Notes: generated from the letters alone by a model not told the origin. A stretch of 33,194 nt of DNA from Candidatus Nanopelagicaceae bacterium (GCA_018882745.1 VFFD01000008.1:1-33194), one strand, 5' to 3'. Counted from the first letter of the stretch, positions 17,669-28,541 are shown. Translations and numbers: made by a program.

Positions 17669-19171
17669 ATGACAACATTTGTCGATCGCGTAACTCTCCA
17701 TGCCTCCGCAGGAAAAGGTGGAGATGGTTGTGTTTCTGTGCACCGTGAAAAGTTTGTTCCACTAGGTGGCCCCGATGGTGGAAGTGGTGGTCGTGGCGGC
17801 GACATCATCCTTGTCGTTGATCCGAGCGTCACTACGCTTCTAGATTTTCATCACTCACCACATCGCAACGCAAGTTCTGGTCGCCAAGGCTATGGCGCGC
17901 TAAAAAATGGTCCTGATGGTGAAGATTTGATTCTCGGTGTACCTAATGGAACTGTCGTAATGACTAAAGATGGTCGAGTGCTTGCCGATTTAGTTGGAAA
18001 TGGAACTCGATTTGTTGCTGCAAAAGGTGGACTTGGCGGCTTAGGAAATAACGCGCTCGCTTCATCTCGTAGGCGCGCTCCAGGTTTTGCACTCCTCGGT
18101 GAGCCAGGTGAGAAGCGCACACTCATTCTCGAACTCAAATCTGTTGCTGATATTGGCTTGATTGGTTATCCCAGCGCTGGAAAGTCATCGTTGGTTGCTG
18201 CGATTTCAGCTGCGCGCCCAAAGATTGCTGATTATCCATTTACAACACTGGCTCCAAACCTTGGCGTCGTACAAGCTGGTGACTCAAGATTTACTGTTGC
18301 AGATGTTCCAGGACTTATTCCGGGCGCTTCAGAAGGTAAGGGACTTGGCCTACAATTCCTCCGTCACGTAGAGCGCTGCGCTGCACTTGTGCATGTTCTT
18401 GATTGTGGAACGCTGGAAAGTGATCGTGATCCAATCAAGGATTTCGACATCATTGAAAATGAACTCAAGATGTATGCCGAAGATCTAAGCGATCGTCCGC
18501 GAATTGTTGCGCTCAATAAAGTCGATCTACCTGATGGTAAAGCGATGGCAGATATGGTGGAACCAATTCTGCGCGAGCGCGGATATGAGGTTTACCAAAT
18601 CTCTGCTGCTGCGCGTATAGGTCTTGAACCACTTCTCTATGCCATGTCAAAACTTGTTCAGGAATATCGCACGCGCCAAACTCAAGAAGAGAAAGCGCGT
18701 ATTGTTTTGCGACCTACTCCGATTGACGATGCTGGCTTTAAAGTTTCAGCAAATGAAGATGGTTCATTTACCGTTGTAGGCGCTAGACCTGAGCGTTGGG
18801 TACACCAAACTAACTTCAGCAACGCAGAAGCTGTTGGATATCTTGCAGATCGCTTAGCAAGCCTCGGCGTTGAAAAAGAATTATTTAAGCTCGGCGCAAA
18901 ACAAGGCGATGAGGTTCGTATCGGTATTGGCGACGACGCTGTTGTCTTTGATTGGGAGCCCACCATTGAAGCCGGCGCAGAGCTACTGTCTGGTCCACGT
19001 GGCGACGATATGCGTATCCCTCGCGGTTGGGAGAAGTTTGATGAAGAAGCGATTGACCAACTCGACGATGATGAATTGGCGCAGCAATGGGAGTACAACG
19101 TTACTGATCCCACAAACCCACAAGTACATAACTCAGAAAAAAGTAATACATCAGATAAGGAGACGATGTGA
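17669..19171 (+). CDS. obgE: Obg family GTPase (CgtA)
   Basis: This essential GTPase associates with the 50S subunit and connects ribosome assembly to growth and stress. It has 500 aa. The Gly-rich Obg domain spans about 1-158. The GTPase domain has G1 GYPSAGKS (166-173), G3 DVPG from 212 and G4 NKVD (283-286). An OCT domain lies at about 345-425. An acidic C-terminal tail of some 65 residues is longer than in the E. coli protein but usual for actinobacteria. ATG 17669 has AAAGGAGA 8 nt upstream. Its end overlaps the proB GTG by 4 nt, the conserved obgE-proB-proA arrangement. Confidence 0.96.
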   Translation: MTTFVDRVTLHASAGKGGDGCVSVHREKFVPLGGPDGGSGGRGGDIILVVDPSVTTLLDFHHSPHRNASSGRQGYGALKNGPDGEDLILGVPNGTVVMTKDGRVLADLVGNGTRFVAAKGGLGGLGNNALASSRRRAPGFALLGEPGEKRTLILELKSVADIGLIGYPSAGKSSLVAAISAARPKIADYPFTTLAPNLGVVQAGDSRFTVADVPGLIPGASEGKGLGLQFLRHVERCAALVHVLDCGTLESDRDPIKDFDIIENELKMYAEDLSDRPRIVALNKVDLPDGKAMADMVEPILRERGYEVYQISAAARIGLEPLLYAMSKLVQEYRTRQTQEEKARIVLRPTPIDDAGFKVSANEDGSFTVVGARPERWVHQTNFSNAEAVGYLADRLASLGVEKELFKLGAKQGDEVRIGIGDDAVVFDWEPTIEAGAELLSGPRGDDMRIPRGWEKFDEEAIDQLDDDELAQQWEYNVTDPTNPQVHNSEKSNTSDKETM

Positions 19172-20280
19172 CCCGCGATGTAGTAACCCAAGCGCGCCGT
19201 ATCGTCATCAAGATTGGCTCTTCATCCCTTACTGGTAAAGATGGCGCAGGGCTCGATAGCGCTGCAGTTTCAACGCTCGTTGATGCGGTCGCACAACTGA
19301 AGAAAGATGGAAAAGAAGTCATCGTTGTCTCATCGGGTGCGATTGCGGCTGGTCTTGCGCCTCTCGGTTTAAATGCCCGGCCCCAAGATCTTGCCACCCA
19401 ACAAGCAGCTGCATCTGTTGGTCAAGGACTATTGATTCACAGTTACACCGAATCATTTCGGCGCCACTCAATTACTGCATCACAAGTACTACTTACTATT
19501 GAAGATATTGTCCGCCGCTCGCATTATCAAAATGCACAGCGCACACTCTTTAAGCTGCTCCAACTTGGAGTAGTTCCTATCATCAATGAAAACGATTCGG
19601 TTGGAACCCAAGAAATTCGCTTCGGAGATAACGATCGCATTGCTGCTCTTGTCTCACACCTAGTAGGGGCTGACTTGTTAGTACTCGTATCTGATGTCGA
19701 TGGGTTATACGACGCTCCACCATCGCAGCCAGGTGCAAAGAAAATTCTCCGAGTGGAAAGTATTGACGAGGTAGCAGGCGCGGATATCGGAGGCGCCGGT
19801 TCCAAAGTTGGAAGCGGGGGAATGGTCACGAAGATCGAAGCAGCTCGCATTTCTACCGGTGCTGGCATTCCAATGTTGTTGACTTCGCTAGAAAAGGTCT
19901 CAGTATCGCTCACAGGTGCTGATGAAGGAACACTCTTTGTTGCCGCAACCTCAAAGAAATCTTCTCGTTTACTCTGGTTAGCGCACGCTGCTACACCTCG
20001 TGGTCGACTCATACTTGATGCTGGCGCAGTCACGGCGCTGAAGGAAAGGGGAGTTTCCTTACTTCCTGCCGGTGTAACTGGAGTGTCTGGAGAATTCAGT
20101 TCAGGAGATACCGTCGAAATTGCTGCAGCTGATGGAACTGTGATTGCTCGCGGATTAGTAGCCTTTGATTCTGAAGAGATTCCCATGATGTTAGGCCGCT
20201 CGACAAAAGATTTGGCCAAGGAACTTGGTCCAGAATATGAACGTGAATTGGTACATCGCGATGACATGGTGTTGCTATGA
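19168..20280 (+). CDS. proB: Glutamate 5-kinase
   Basis: This enzyme catalyses the first step of proline synthesis, phosphorylating glutamate. The 370-aa protein has an amino-acid kinase domain with KIGSSS (15-20), VSSGAIAAG (53-61), [17 protein letters not shown] in the glutamate/ATP region and a C-terminal PUA domain from about residue 280. The GTG at 19168 has AAGGAG (19157-19162) 5 nt upstream and overlaps the obgE stop. It overlaps proA at its end by 4 nt, coupling the two enzymes that pass on the unstable glutamyl phosphate. Confidence 0.96.
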   Translation: MTRDVVTQARRIVIKIGSSSLTGKDGAGLDSAAVSTLVDAVAQLKKDGKEVIVVSSGAIAAGLAPLGLNARPQDLATQQAAASVGQGLLIHSYTESFRRHSITASQVLLTIEDIVRRSHYQNAQRTLFKLLQLGVVPIINENDSVGTQEIRFGDNDRIAALVSHLVGADLLVLVSDVDGLYDAPPSQPGAKKILRVESIDEVAGADIGGAGSKVGSGGMVTKIEAARISTGAGIPMLLTSLEKVSVSLTGADEGTLFVAATSKKSSRLLWLAHAATPRGRLILDAGAVTALKERGVSLLPAGVTGVSGEFSSGDTVEIAAADGTVIARGLVAFDSEEIPMMLGRSTKDLAKELGPEYERELVHRDDMVLL

Positions 20281-21545
20281 GCAATGACAAGCTAATTGCC
20301 GATTTAGCCGATACGGCTCGTAAGGCTGCTCGGACTCTTGTTGCCGCAACGCATGAAGAACGTAAGTCAGCTCTTCTGGCAATTGCTGATGCGCTACTTG
20401 TTCGCCAATCTGAAATCATCGCTGCAAATGCAGAAGATATGGAGCGAGGAAAGTCGAGTGGGCTGAACTCTCAACTCCTAGATCGCTTAATGCTCAATGA
20501 ATCTCGCATTCAGGGTATTGCTGGCGGTGCTCGCAAAGTTGCAGCCCTTCCAAATCCACTTGGAAATGTCCTTCGTGAACGAACACTTGAAAGCGGATTG
20601 AAGTTAACCCAAGTCTCGGTTCCATTTGGAGTTGTGGGCATGGTGTATGAAGCTCGTCCAAATGTCACAGTCGATGCGGCAGTAATTCTTCTCATGTCAG
20701 GAAATGCTGCGTTACTGCGAGGATCTTCTTCTGCTGAGCGGAGCAACGAAGTTCTCGTCAAAGTTATGAGAGAAGCGCTAGCAAAGACTGGAATATCACC
20801 TGAAGTAATTCAGCTCATTCCTTCACATGATCGCGACACAACCCGTGCTCTCCTTCATGCTCGAGGCAAAGTCGACCTTGTCATTCCACGCGGAAGCGCT
20901 GCGTTGATCCGTATGGTGGTCGATGAGTCAACAGTTCCGACTATCGAAACTGGCGCTGGCGTTTGCCATGTTTACGTTGATGAAAAAGCAGATCTCAATA
21001 AAGCGTTACCAATTGTGGTTAACTCAAAGACTCATCGCCCTAGCGTCTGTAATGCAGCCGAAACTCTCTTGGTGCATGAGAAAGTCAAAGACAAGTTCCT
21101 GCCAATTGTTCTTCAAGCGCTTCACAACGCAAGTGTGAAATTACATTGCGACGATGATTCGTTGCAGATTGCTCAAGGATTAAATATCCCAGCAGAGAAA
21201 GCCACAGAAGATAGTTGGAGTACCGAATACGGCGTACTCGAAATGAATGTTGCTGTGGTTCCATCGTTATTGGCAGCATCTGATCACATATTGAAGTACG
21301 GAACCAATCACACCGAAGCTATCGTTACTGAATCACAAGAGAATGCTGATGCCTTTATTGCTCTCTCTGATTGTGCTGCGGTAATGGTGAATGCCTCGAC
21401 TCGATTTACTGATGGAGAAGAGATGGGATTTGGCGCTGAAATTGGAATCTCTAATCAGAAACTCCATGCCCGTGGCCCAATGGGTCTTGAACAAATGACC
21501 ACGACCACATGGATAGTGAGAGGGGATGGCCAGATCCGTAAGTAA
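20277..21545 (+). CDS. proA: Gamma-glutamyl phosphate reductase
   Basis: This NADPH-dependent enzyme reduces glutamyl 5-phosphate to the semialdehyde, the second step of proline synthesis. The 422-aa aldehyde-dehydrogenase-fold protein has the catalytic Cys258 in SVCNAAETLLV. It also has the segment FGVVGMVYEARPNVTVDAA and the C-terminal FGAEIGISNQKLHARGPMG, both typical of ProA. Its start overlaps the proB stop (ATGA). It ends the obgE-proB-proA block; gatC begins only 38 nt later. Confidence 0.96.
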   Translation: MSNDKLIADLADTARKAARTLVAATHEERKSALLAIADALLVRQSEIIAANAEDMERGKSSGLNSQLLDRLMLNESRIQGIAGGARKVAALPNPLGNVLRERTLESGLKLTQVSVPFGVVGMVYEARPNVTVDAAVILLMSGNAALLRGSSSAERSNEVLVKVMREALAKTGISPEVIQLIPSHDRDTTRALLHARGKVDLVIPRGSAALIRMVVDESTVPTIETGAGVCHVYVDEKADLNKALPIVVNSKTHRPSVCNAAETLLVHEKVKDKFLPIVLQALHNASVKLHCDDDSLQIAQGLNIPAEKATEDSWSTEYGVLEMNVAVVPSLLAASDHILKYGTNHTEAIVTESQENADAFIALSDCAAVMVNASTRFTDGEEMGFGAEIGISNQKLHARGPMGLEQMTTTTWIVRGDGQIRK

Positions 21546-21583
21546 TTCGCGCCAACTGCGAAGCACTCGGTAAGGTGACCTTT

Positions 21584-21883
21584 ATGTCGAACATTTCCCG
21601 CGATGATGTAGCGAATTTAGCCAAGCTCGCGCGTATCGACCTTTCCGACGATGAACTCAACCATCTATCCAATGAGTTAGCTGTCATTTTAGATGCCGTT
21701 GCGCGAGTACAAGAAGTTGCGGGAGAGGATGTTCCACCCACTTCTCATCCACTTCCACTAAAAAATGTTTTCCGAGTTGATGAAGTGCGTCCGAGTTTGA
21801 CCCCTGATGAAGCGCTCTCTGGCGCTCCTGCGCAGGAAGAGCAACGCTTTAAGGTCCCACAAATTCTTGGTGAAGAGCAATGA
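21584..21883 (+). CDS. gatC: Asp-tRNA(Asn)/Glu-tRNA(Gln) amidotransferase subunit C
   Basis: GatC is the small subunit that wraps around GatA and stabilises the GatCAB complex. It has 99 aa from ATG 21584. The N-terminal helix ([21 protein letters not shown]) and the conserved C-terminal pattern ([10 protein letters not shown]-like, here [16 protein letters not shown]) identify it. An in-frame GTG lies at 21575, but AAGGTGA (21572-21578) sits 5 nt before the ATG, so ATG is preferred. It overlaps gatA by 4 nt. A 38-nt gap after proA contains only a short TTCGC/GCGAA inverted repeat. Confidence 0.93.
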   Translation: MSNISRDDVANLAKLARIDLSDDELNHLSNELAVILDAVARVQEVAGEDVPPTSHPLPLKNVFRVDEVRPSLTPDEALSGAPAQEEQRFKVPQILGEEQ

Positions 21884-23364
21884 TTAAGAAGTCTGCAGCT
21901 GAAATGGCGGCTGCCCTTAGCGCCGGTGAAGTCACGAGCGTTGAATTAACGCAAGCACATCTTGATCAGATTGCCAAAGTTGATAGCGATGTTCATGCAT
22001 TCCTCCATGTAGATAACGATGGCGCAATCGCTCAAGCTCGTGCTGTTGATGAGAAGCGTAAATCTGGTGAAAGAGTTTCTCCGTTGGCAGGAGTTCCGCT
22101 TGCACTGAAGGATGTTTTGGTTCAAAAAGGAATTCCTACGACGTGTGGTTCGAAGATGCTTGAAGGATGGCGTCCTCCTTATGACTCCACTGTTGTTACT
22201 CGTTTGAAAGAGAATGGCATTGTCATTCTTGGTAAAACAAATATGGATGAGTTCGCGATGGGCTCTTCCACCGAAAATTCTGCCTACGGTCCAACCCATA
22301 ATCCTTGGGATCTCTCACGCATTCCTGGCGGTTCTGGTGGAGGATCATCTGCAGCGCTTGCTGCCTTTGAAGCACCACTTGCAATAGGAACTGACACAGG
22401 CGGATCTATTCGCCAACCTGCTGCAGTTACCGGAACGGTCGGCGTCAAACCTACATATGGCGGGGTTTCCCGTTATGGACTCGTTGCGTTCTCTTCATCG
22501 CTCGATCAAGCCGGTCCTTGTGCTCGAACAGTTCTTGATGCTGCTTATCTCCATGAAGCCATTGGTGGCTATGACCGCATGGATTCCACTTCCATTAATG
22601 AACCAGTTCCTGCTGTTGTTGCAGCTGCAAAAGACGGCAACATCAAAGGTATGAAGATTGGTGTTATCAAAGAACTTCAAGGCGATGGATACCAACCTGG
22701 AGTCTTAAAACTCTTTAATCAATCGCTCGAAATTCTCGCCTCATTAGGTGCGGAGATTGTTGAAGTTTCCTGTAAGTATTTCGATTACGCACTTGCAGCC
22801 TATTACTTGATTGCCCCGAGTGAATGCTCTTCTAATCTCGCTCGCTTCGATGCGATGCGTTATGGAATTCGAGTGGGTGAGGGATCTGCAGAAGAGGTTA
22901 TGAATGCGACGCGCCAAGTTGGATTTGGGCGAGAAGTAAAGCGGCGCATCATTCTGGGAACATATGCGCTCTCTAGTGGCTATTACGATGCTTATTACGG
23001 AAGCGCTCAGAAAGTTCGCACTCTCATTTCCCGTGACTTTGACAATGCTTTTGGAAAAGCAGATGTTCTCGTATCTCCAACTGCACCAACAACAGCTTTC
23101 AAGATTGGTGAAAAGGCTAATGATCCAATCGCGATGTATCTCAATGACATCGCGACTATCCCAACCAACTTAGCTGGCATTGGTGGAATGTCCGTTCCTT
23201 CAGGTTTAGCGGAAGAAGATGGACTTCCTGCAGGATTCCAGATCATGGCGCCGGCGATGAAAGATGATCGCATGTACAAAGTTGGCGCGGCGCTAGAAGC
23301 AGCGCTTCTCACAAAGTGGGGTAAGCCGATTCTTGATAACGTACCAGCGTTAGGAGCTAAGTGA
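21880..23364 (+). CDS. gatA: Asp-tRNA(Asn)/Glu-tRNA(Gln) amidotransferase subunit A
   Basis: GatA hydrolyses glutamine to supply ammonia for transamidation of misacylated tRNAs. The 494-aa amidase-signature protein has an intact Ser-cisSer-Lys triad. Lys77 is in LALKD, Ser152 in PGGSGGGSS and Ser176 in [10 protein letters not shown]; the last two are 24 residues apart, as in characterised amidases. ATG 21880 overlaps the gatC stop (ATGA). GatCAB is needed where GlnRS and/or AsnRS are absent, the usual state in actinobacteria. Confidence 0.96.
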   Translation: MIKKSAAEMAAALSAGEVTSVELTQAHLDQIAKVDSDVHAFLHVDNDGAIAQARAVDEKRKSGERVSPLAGVPLALKDVLVQKGIPTTCGSKMLEGWRPPYDSTVVTRLKENGIVILGKTNMDEFAMGSSTENSAYGPTHNPWDLSRIPGGSGGGSSAALAAFEAPLAIGTDTGGSIRQPAAVTGTVGVKPTYGGVSRYGLVAFSSSLDQAGPCARTVLDAAYLHEAIGGYDRMDSTSINEPVPAVVAAAKDGNIKGMKIGVIKELQGDGYQPGVLKLFNQSLEILASLGAEIVEVSCKYFDYALAAYYLIAPSECSSNLARFDAMRYGIRVGEGSAEEVMNATRQVGFGREVKRRIILGTYALSSGYYDAYYGSAQKVRTLISRDFDNAFGKADVLVSPTAPTTAFKIGEKANDPIAMYLNDIATIPTNLAGIGGMSVPSGLAEEDGLPAGFQIMAPAMKDDRMYKVGAALEAALLTKWGKPILDNVPALGAK

Positions 23365-24866
23365 TGGCTCTTTCGTACGATGACGTTATTGCAAAATATG
23401 AACCAGTTCTCGGCCTTGAGGTTCACGTTGAACTTGGAACTGAATCGAAGATGTTCTGCGGCTGCAACACAGTATTTGGAGCTGCTCCCAACACCCAAAC
23501 CTGCCCAGTTTGTTTAGGTTTGCCAGGCTCTTTGCCGGTCGTTAACGCAAAGGCAATCGAATACACAATCGCAATTGGTTTAGCTCTGAATTGTTCAATC
23601 GCTCCTTACAGCCGTTTTGCCCGCAAGAATTACTTCTATCCAGATATGCCAAAGAATTTTCAGACTTCACAATATGATGAACCGATCTGTGTAAACGGTT
23701 ATCTTGATGTAACTATTGAAACCGACGAAGGTCCTAAGGAATTTCGGATTGAAATTGAACGTGTGCATATGGAAGAAGACACTGGAAAGTCCCTCCATAT
23801 GGGTGGTGCCACAGGCCGAATTCATGGCGCAGATTATTCGCTCTTGGATTACAACCGAGCTGGAATCCCGCTCGTTGAAATCGTTACAAAGGTTGTAACG
23901 GGCACGGGGAAGTACGCCCCAGAAGTTGCTCGTGCATATGTATCTGAACTTCGTGACATTCTCCGTGGACTTGGCGTTAGCGATGTAAAGATGGAACAGG
24001 GTTCGCTGCGTTGCGATGCAAACGTTTCTTTACGACTTATTGGTGCTGACAAACTAGGTACTCGAAGTGAGACGAAGAACGTTAACTCACTGCGTTCTGT
24101 GGAACGCGCAGTTCGCGGCGAAATGATTCGCCATGCTGAGCTCCTCAATAAAAGTGAACGAGTTATTCAAGAGACTCGCCACTTCCATGAAGACACAGGC
24201 CTCACAACCCCAGGACGCTCTAAAGAACAAGCAGAGGATTACCGTTATTTTCCAGAACCAGATCTAGTACCAGTTGCGCCCACAAATGAATTGATTGAAA
24301 AAATTCGTGCATCGCTTCCCGAAAAACCTTCAGTACGTCGCAAGAAGTTACAAGAAGCGTGGCAGGTTCCAGATAAAGAAATGGCCGCAATGATTAACGC
24401 GGATGTTCTTGATTTAGTCGAAGAAACTGTGAAGTTGGGAGCAGACCCCACTAGAGCTCGCAGCTGGTGGCTCGGCGAAATTGCTCGTATTGCAAATGAA
24501 AAAGCTGTGGCTGCCTCTGAACTTTCGATAAATTCTAAAGATGTAGCAGAAATTGTTGCCCTAATTGTGCAAGGCGAACTTACCGATAAATTGGCGCGCC
24601 AAGTTGTCGAAGGCGTCATTAATGGCGAAGGTAGGCCAGCTGAAATTATTGAAAAGCGCGGAATTAAAGTTGTTTCCGATGATTCAGCATTGATGGCTGC
24701 CATTGAGAAAGCGATTGCAGCACAACCAGATGTTGCTGAGAAAGTCCGTGGTGGACATGTGCCTGCCGCAGGTGCGCTTATCGGTGCTGTTATGAAAGAG
24801 ACAAAAGGACAAGCAGACGCTGCAAAAGTTCGTGAACTACTTCTCAAGCATTTAGGTCAAGGCTAA
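23364..24866 (+). CDS. gatB: Asp-tRNA(Asn)/Glu-tRNA(Gln) amidotransferase subunit B
   Basis: GatB binds the misacylated tRNA, activates the aspartyl or glutamyl group with ATP and receives ammonia from GatA. It has 500 aa. The N-terminal kinase-like cradle includes GLEVHVEL, the Cys-rich element FCGC...TCPVCLG (possible zinc site) and [10 protein letters not shown]. The C-terminal helical and YqeY-like domain is present and ends in [16 protein letters not shown]. Two overlapping starts exist, GTG 23361 and ATG 23364. The ATG is preferred because AGGAG (23352-23356) is then 7 nt upstream. The ATG shares one base with the gatA stop. Confidence 0.96.
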   Translation: MALSYDDVIAKYEPVLGLEVHVELGTESKMFCGCNTVFGAAPNTQTCPVCLGLPGSLPVVNAKAIEYTIAIGLALNCSIAPYSRFARKNYFYPDMPKNFQTSQYDEPICVNGYLDVTIETDEGPKEFRIEIERVHMEEDTGKSLHMGGATGRIHGADYSLLDYNRAGIPLVEIVTKVVTGTGKYAPEVARAYVSELRDILRGLGVSDVKMEQGSLRCDANVSLRLIGADKLGTRSETKNVNSLRSVERAVRGEMIRHAELLNKSERVIQETRHFHEDTGLTTPGRSKEQAEDYRYFPEPDLVPVAPTNELIEKIRASLPEKPSVRRKKLQEAWQVPDKEMAAMINADVLDLVEETVKLGADPTRARSWWLGEIARIANEKAVAASELSINSKDVAEIVALIVQGELTDKLARQVVEGVINGEGRPAEIIEKRGIKVVSDDSALMAAIEKAIAAQPDVAEKVRGGHVPAAGALIGAVMKETKGQADAAKVRELLLKHLGQG

Positions 24867-24880
24867 GTAGGATTTCGTCC

Positions 24881-26557
24881 ATGACAAACCCGATGAAACC
24901 TCGTTCTGGTGTCGTCACTGATGGCATGGAGAGAGCGCCACAACGCGGCATGCTCCGTGCAGTTGGAATGAAAGATGAAGATTGGGTCAAACCGCAAATC
25001 GGCATTGCATCATCATGGAATGAAATCACGCCGTGCAACCTCTCACTCGATCGTTTAGCAAAAGCATCAAAGCAAGGTGTTATTGATGCTGGTGGATTCC
25101 CGATGCAGTTTGGAACAATCTCAGTATCTGACGGAATCTCTATGGGTCATGAAGGCATGCATTTCTCTCTAGTCTCTCGAGAGATCATTGCTGATTCAGT
25201 TGAAACTGTGATGCAAGCAGAACGTCTCGATGGCATGGTGACTTTTGCTGGTTGTGACAAATCTCTTCCCGGCATGATGATGGCAGCTGCGCGTCTCGAT
25301 GTTGCCAGCGTCTTTGTTTACGCTGGTTCCACATTGCCCGGACAAGTTGATGGAAAAGATGTCACCATCATTGATGCTTTTGAAGCAGTCGGTGCTTGTG
25401 CTCGTGGATTAATCTCGCAAGAACAAGTAGACAAGATTGAAAGAGCAATCTGCCCAGGCGAAGGTGCATGCGGAGGTATGTACACGGCAAACACGATGGC
25501 AACTATTGGAGAAGCAATCGGTCTCTCATTACCAGGCTCTGCTGCGCCCCCAGCGGTTGATCGTCGTCGCGATGCTTACGCAGTTAAATCAGGCGCCGCT
25601 GTAGTGGAATTGATTCGCCAAGGCATCACCACTCGCCAGATTCTTACCAAGCGCGCATTCGAGAATGCCATTACTTCACTTATGGCGTTGGGTGGTTCAA
25701 CTAACGCAGTTCTTCATCTACTGGCCATCGCTCATGAAGCAAAAGTTGATTTAACGCTCGCAGATTTCCATCGCATTGGTTCGAAAGTTCCACTGCTCGG
25801 AGATCTCAAGCCCTTCGGACGTTTCGTCATGAGCGATGTCGATAAAGTTGGTGGAATTCCAGTTGTTCTTAAGGCACTTCTTGATGCGGGATTGCTCCAT
25901 GGAGATTGCTTAACAGTTACCGGAAAAACGATGGCCGAGAATCTCGCCGACATTAATCCACCGGATCCCGATGGTGAGATTTTGAAAGCCACAAGTAATC
26001 CGATGGCCACTACCGGTGGAATTACTATTCTTGGTGGATCGCTTGCACCAGATGGAGCTGTCACAAAAGTTGCTGGCGTTGGCGTCGAAATATTTGAGGG
26101 TCCAGCGCGAGTATTTGAACGAGAACAATCTGCAATGCAGGCGCTTGAAGATGGAACGATTCAAGCAGGTGATGTTGTTGTGATTCGTTACGAAGGTCCT
26201 AAAGGTGGACCAGGTATGCGCGAAATGTTAATGATTACTGGTGCCATTAAAGGTGCAGGGCTTGGTAAATCTGTACTTCTTCTTACTGATGGTCGTTTCT
26301 CTGGTGGTACAACTGGACTTTGTGTTGGTCATATTGCGCCAGAAGCTGTTGATGGCGGACCCATTGCTTTTGTCAAAGATGGCGATCGCATCCGTATCGA
26401 TACGAAGAATCGCACATTAGATCTCTTAGTTGACGAGAAAGAACTCGAGATTCGTCGCGCATCGTTTAAGCCAGTACCTCATAAGTACACCAGCGGAGTT
26501 CTCGGAAAGTTCGTAAAGCTCGTTGGTTCTGCCTCCAAAGGTGCGGTCTGCGACTAA
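24881..26557 (+). CDS. ilvD: Dihydroxy-acid dehydratase
   Basis: This iron-sulfur enzyme dehydrates dihydroxy-isovalerate and dihydroxy-methylvalerate, the third common step of valine and isoleucine synthesis. The 558-aa protein has the three cluster cysteines of the family: Cys52 (ITPCNLS), Cys125 (AGCDKSLPG) and Cys197 ([14 protein letters not shown]). The length and N-terminus match the shorter, probably [2Fe-2S], class. ATG 24881 is 14 nt after gatB. No Shine-Dalgarno is seen, but TAGGAT (24868-24873) ends 7 nt before the start, the same spacing as at the ilv leader peptide. It lies upstream of the ilvB attenuator, so it is not subject to it. Confidence 0.95.
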   Translation: MTNPMKPRSGVVTDGMERAPQRGMLRAVGMKDEDWVKPQIGIASSWNEITPCNLSLDRLAKASKQGVIDAGGFPMQFGTISVSDGISMGHEGMHFSLVSREIIADSVETVMQAERLDGMVTFAGCDKSLPGMMMAAARLDVASVFVYAGSTLPGQVDGKDVTIIDAFEAVGACARGLISQEQVDKIERAICPGEGACGGMYTANTMATIGEAIGLSLPGSAAPPAVDRRRDAYAVKSGAAVVELIRQGITTRQILTKRAFENAITSLMALGGSTNAVLHLLAIAHEAKVDLTLADFHRIGSKVPLLGDLKPFGRFVMSDVDKVGGIPVVLKALLDAGLLHGDCLTVTGKTMAENLADINPPDPDGEILKATSNPMATTGGITILGGSLAPDGAVTKVAGVGVEIFEGPARVFEREQSAMQALEDGTIQAGDVVVIRYEGPKGGPGMREMLMITGAIKGAGLGKSVLLLTDGRFSGGTTGLCVGHIAPEAVDGGPIAFVKDGDRIRIDTKNRTLDLLVDEKELEIRRASFKPVPHKYTSGVLGKFVKLVGSASKGAVCD

Positions 26558-26583
26558 AAGGGATTTTCAGCCCGTTCATAATG

Positions 26584-26599
26584 TGAGATAGGCATCTCA
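26584..26599 (+). promoter_or_regulatory. Inverted repeat upstream of the ilvB promoter
   Basis: TGAGATAGGCATCTCA is a perfect 6-bp inverted repeat with a 4-nt spacer, ending 4 nt before the -35 element. Its position suits an operator for an activator or repressor. The alternative, a hairpin behind ilvD, lacks a T-run. I cannot name the binding protein. Confidence 0.4.
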
Positions 26600-26603
26600 G
26601 GGG

Positions 26604-26632
26604 TTGACTCATACTTTTTGCGAGGGGATAAT
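26604..26632 (+). promoter_or_regulatory. Promoter of the ilvBNC-serA-leuB-ilvE operon
   Basis: TTGACT (26604-26609) and GATAAT (26627-26632) match the housekeeping sigma consensus at five of six positions each, with an ideal 17-nt spacer. Initiation 6-8 nt after the -10 box would fall at 26638-26640, on or next to the A of the leader-peptide ATG. This is the best promoter in the window. Confidence 0.85.
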
Positions 26633-26639
26633 TTCACCC

Positions 26640-26702
26640 ATGTCAGCGCTCACCTCATCTGTATCAGTTCTTGTATCAGTCGTGGTGATTCGCTGCGCGT
26701 GA
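26640..26702 (+). CDS. Val-rich leader peptide of the ilvB attenuator
   Basis: This 20-codon open frame (ATG to TGA) has six valines among 20 residues, clustered in VSVLVSVVVI at residues 8-17, plus two Leu and one Ile. Four different Val codons (GTA, GTT, GTC, GTG) are used. There is no Shine-Dalgarno, and the ATG coincides with the predicted transcription start, so translation is expected from a leaderless RNA. The stop codon lies inside the left arm of the following 12-bp hairpin. Ribosome stalling on Val codons when charged tRNA-Val is scarce would change which downstream hairpin forms. C. glutamicum ilvBNC is known to be controlled by such a leader made without a ribosome-binding site. 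Confidence 0.85.
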   Translation: MSALTSSVSVLVSVVVIRCA

Positions 26703-26747
26703 ACTAAATCCAAGTTCACGCGCACCCTCAGGAAACTGAGGGTTTTT
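26694..26747 (+). terminator. Transcription attenuator before ilvB
   Basis: The first hairpin pairs 26694-26705 with 26713-26724 over 12 perfect base pairs, with a 7-nt loop, and contains the leader stop codon at 26700-26702. The second pairs ACCCTCAG (26724-26731) with CTGAGGGT (26736-26743) around a GAAA tetraloop and runs into a T tract (26743-26747), forming an intrinsic terminator. The two share base 26724. An extension of the first stem in which GGT (26684-26686) pairs with ACC (26724-26726), looping out 26687-26693, would take three pairs from the terminator. That is a possible antiterminator form, inferred by eye. Confidence 0.85.
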
Positions 26748-26799
26748 GCATTACTAGGGGATAAACAGTTAAGTCGAAGGCCGAAGAAAGGAGTTGAAC

Positions 26800-28539
26800 A
26801 TGAGTAATCAGATCACAGGAGCACAGTCGCTTGTGAATGCGTTAGAGCAAGCTGGCGTTGATGTCATGTTTGGAATTCCTGGCGGCGCAATCCTTCCTGC
26901 TTACGATCCAATCTACGATTCCAAAATCCGTCACATTCTCGTCCGCCACGAACAGGGCGCAGGACATGCAGCTACCGGTTATGCGCAAGTTACTGGTCGC
27001 GTTGGAGTTTGTATCGCAACCTCAGGTCCAGGTGCCACCAACTTGGTTACCCCACTTGCTGATGCTCAGATGGATTCAGTTCCTGTTGTTGCTATCACCG
27101 GTCAAGTTCCATCTGCTGCAATCGGAACAGATGCATTCCAAGAAGCAGATATCCGTGGCGTAACAATGCCCATCACAAAACATAATTACTTGGTAACTGA
27201 CCCACGCGAAATTCCTAAAGCTATTGCTGAAGCTTTCTATATTGCTAATTCAGGAAGACCAGGTCCAGTTCTCGTTGATATCGCTAAAGATGCCCTGCAG
27301 AAGATGACAGATTACAACTATCCCTCATCAATTAATCTTCTAGGTTACAAGCCACAGTTCGAACCAGACTCTCAAGCCATCAGAGATGCAGCTGCGCTGA
27401 TCGCACAATCTTCAAAACCAGTTTTTTATGTTGGCGGCGGAGTAATCAAAGCCAACGCTTCACAAGATTTGTTAAAGCTCGCAGAACTAGTTGGAGCTCC
27501 CGTTGTCACAACTTTGATGGCGCGAGGTGCTTTCCCTGATAGTCATCATCAACATCTAGGAATGCCTGGAATGCATGGCACAGTCGCTGCCGTAACAGCG
27601 CTACAAAAGGCTGATCTACTCATCACTTTAGGCGCTCGCTTTGATGATCGCGTCACCGGGAAACTTTCTACTTTCGCAGTAAATGCCAAGATTATTCACG
27701 CCGATATTGATCCAGCTGAAATCGGCAAGAATCGCTACGCCGATGTTCCTGTTATCGGAGATTTAGGTCCGACCATTCGCGCTCTCATTCCGGCCGTTGA
27801 AGCGGAATTTAAAAAGAATAAGCCAGATTTCACTACGTGGTGGCGCCAAATGGGATCACTGCGCGAGAAGTATCCACTTGGATATAACGAACCATCAGAT
27901 GGTTCGCTTTCACCTCAATACGTCATCGAAAGAATCGGAACGCTCACAGGACCTGATGGAATTTATGTTGCAGGTGTTGGCCAGCACCAGATGTGGGCTT
28001 CACAATTCGTTAAGTATGAGAAACCTCGGACTTGGTTGAACTCTGGTGGACTCGGAACGATGGGGTATGCAGTTCCTGCAGCGATGGGCGCCAAAGTTGG
28101 GGCACCCGATACTCCGGTATGGGCTATTGATGGCGATGGTTGCTTCCAGATGACCAATCAAGAATTGGTTACATGTGCACTCAACAATATTCCTATCAAA
28201 GTTGCTGTTATCAATAACGAAAGCCTAGGAATGGTGCGCCAGTGGCAGACATTGTTCTATCAACAACGCTATTCCAATACCGATCTACACTCGAAGCGCA
28301 TCCCTGATTTTGCAAAACTAGCGGAAGCTATGGGATGTGTTGGTCTACGTTGCGATTCAAAGAGCGATGTCGACAAGATAATTAAAGAAGCCAATGCCAT
28401 CAACGATGCACCTGTGGTTGTTGATTTCAATGTGCATCGTGATGCGATGGTCTGGCCGATGGTTGCGGCCGGTACATCAAATGATGACATCATGATCGCC
28501 AAAGAGATGGCGCCGGACTGGGATTCTCAGGAGTTATAG
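26800..28539 (+). CDS. ilvB: Acetolactate synthase large (catalytic) subunit
   Basis: This thiamine-diphosphate- and FAD-dependent enzyme makes acetolactate and acetohydroxybutyrate, the first common step to valine, leucine and isoleucine. It has 579 aa from ATG 26800. The cofactor-activating Glu51 is in [10 protein letters not shown]. The FAD-domain segment [12 protein letters not shown] and the ThDP motif, GDG at 445-447 through to NN about 27 residues later, are present. ATG 26800 is chosen over the in-frame TTG at 26794 because AAAGGAG (26787-26793) is then 6 nt upstream and would otherwise abut the start. It is the first gene behind the attenuator. The small subunit follows after 2 nt. 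Confidence 0.97.
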   Translation: MSNQITGAQSLVNALEQAGVDVMFGIPGGAILPAYDPIYDSKIRHILVRHEQGAGHAATGYAQVTGRVGVCIATSGPGATNLVTPLADAQMDSVPVVAITGQVPSAAIGTDAFQEADIRGVTMPITKHNYLVTDPREIPKAIAEAFYIANSGRPGPVLVDIAKDALQKMTDYNYPSSINLLGYKPQFEPDSQAIRDAAALIAQSSKPVFYVGGGVIKANASQDLLKLAELVGAPVVTTLMARGAFPDSHHQHLGMPGMHGTVAAVTALQKADLLITLGARFDDRVTGKLSTFAVNAKIIHADIDPAEIGKNRYADVPVIGDLGPTIRALIPAVEAEFKKNKPDFTTWWRQMGSLREKYPLGYNEPSDGSLSPQYVIERIGTLTGPDGIYVAGVGQHQMWASQFVKYEKPRTWLNSGGLGTMGYAVPAAMGAKVGAPDTPVWAIDGDGCFQMTNQELVTCALNNIPIKVAVINNESLGMVRQWQTLFYQQRYSNTDLHSKRIPDFAKLAEAMGCVGLRCDSKSDVDKIIKEANAINDAPVVVDFNVHRDAMVWPMVAAGTSNDDIMIAKEMAPDWDSQEL

Positions 28540-28541
28540 CC

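Noticed and set aside
19527-20267. 246-codon open frame on the minus strand inside proB
   Set aside because: It is antisense to proB with low-complexity Ser/Thr/Pro-rich translation and no Shine-Dalgarno or promoter; a by-product of proB codon usage.
24245-24847. 200-codon open frame on the minus strand inside gatB
   Set aside because: Same reasoning: Ser/Ala/Ile-rich antisense translation with no similarity to any family I recognise.
26558-26577. GGG/CCC inverted repeat after ilvD as a terminator
   Set aside because: The stem is only about three base pairs and no T-run follows.
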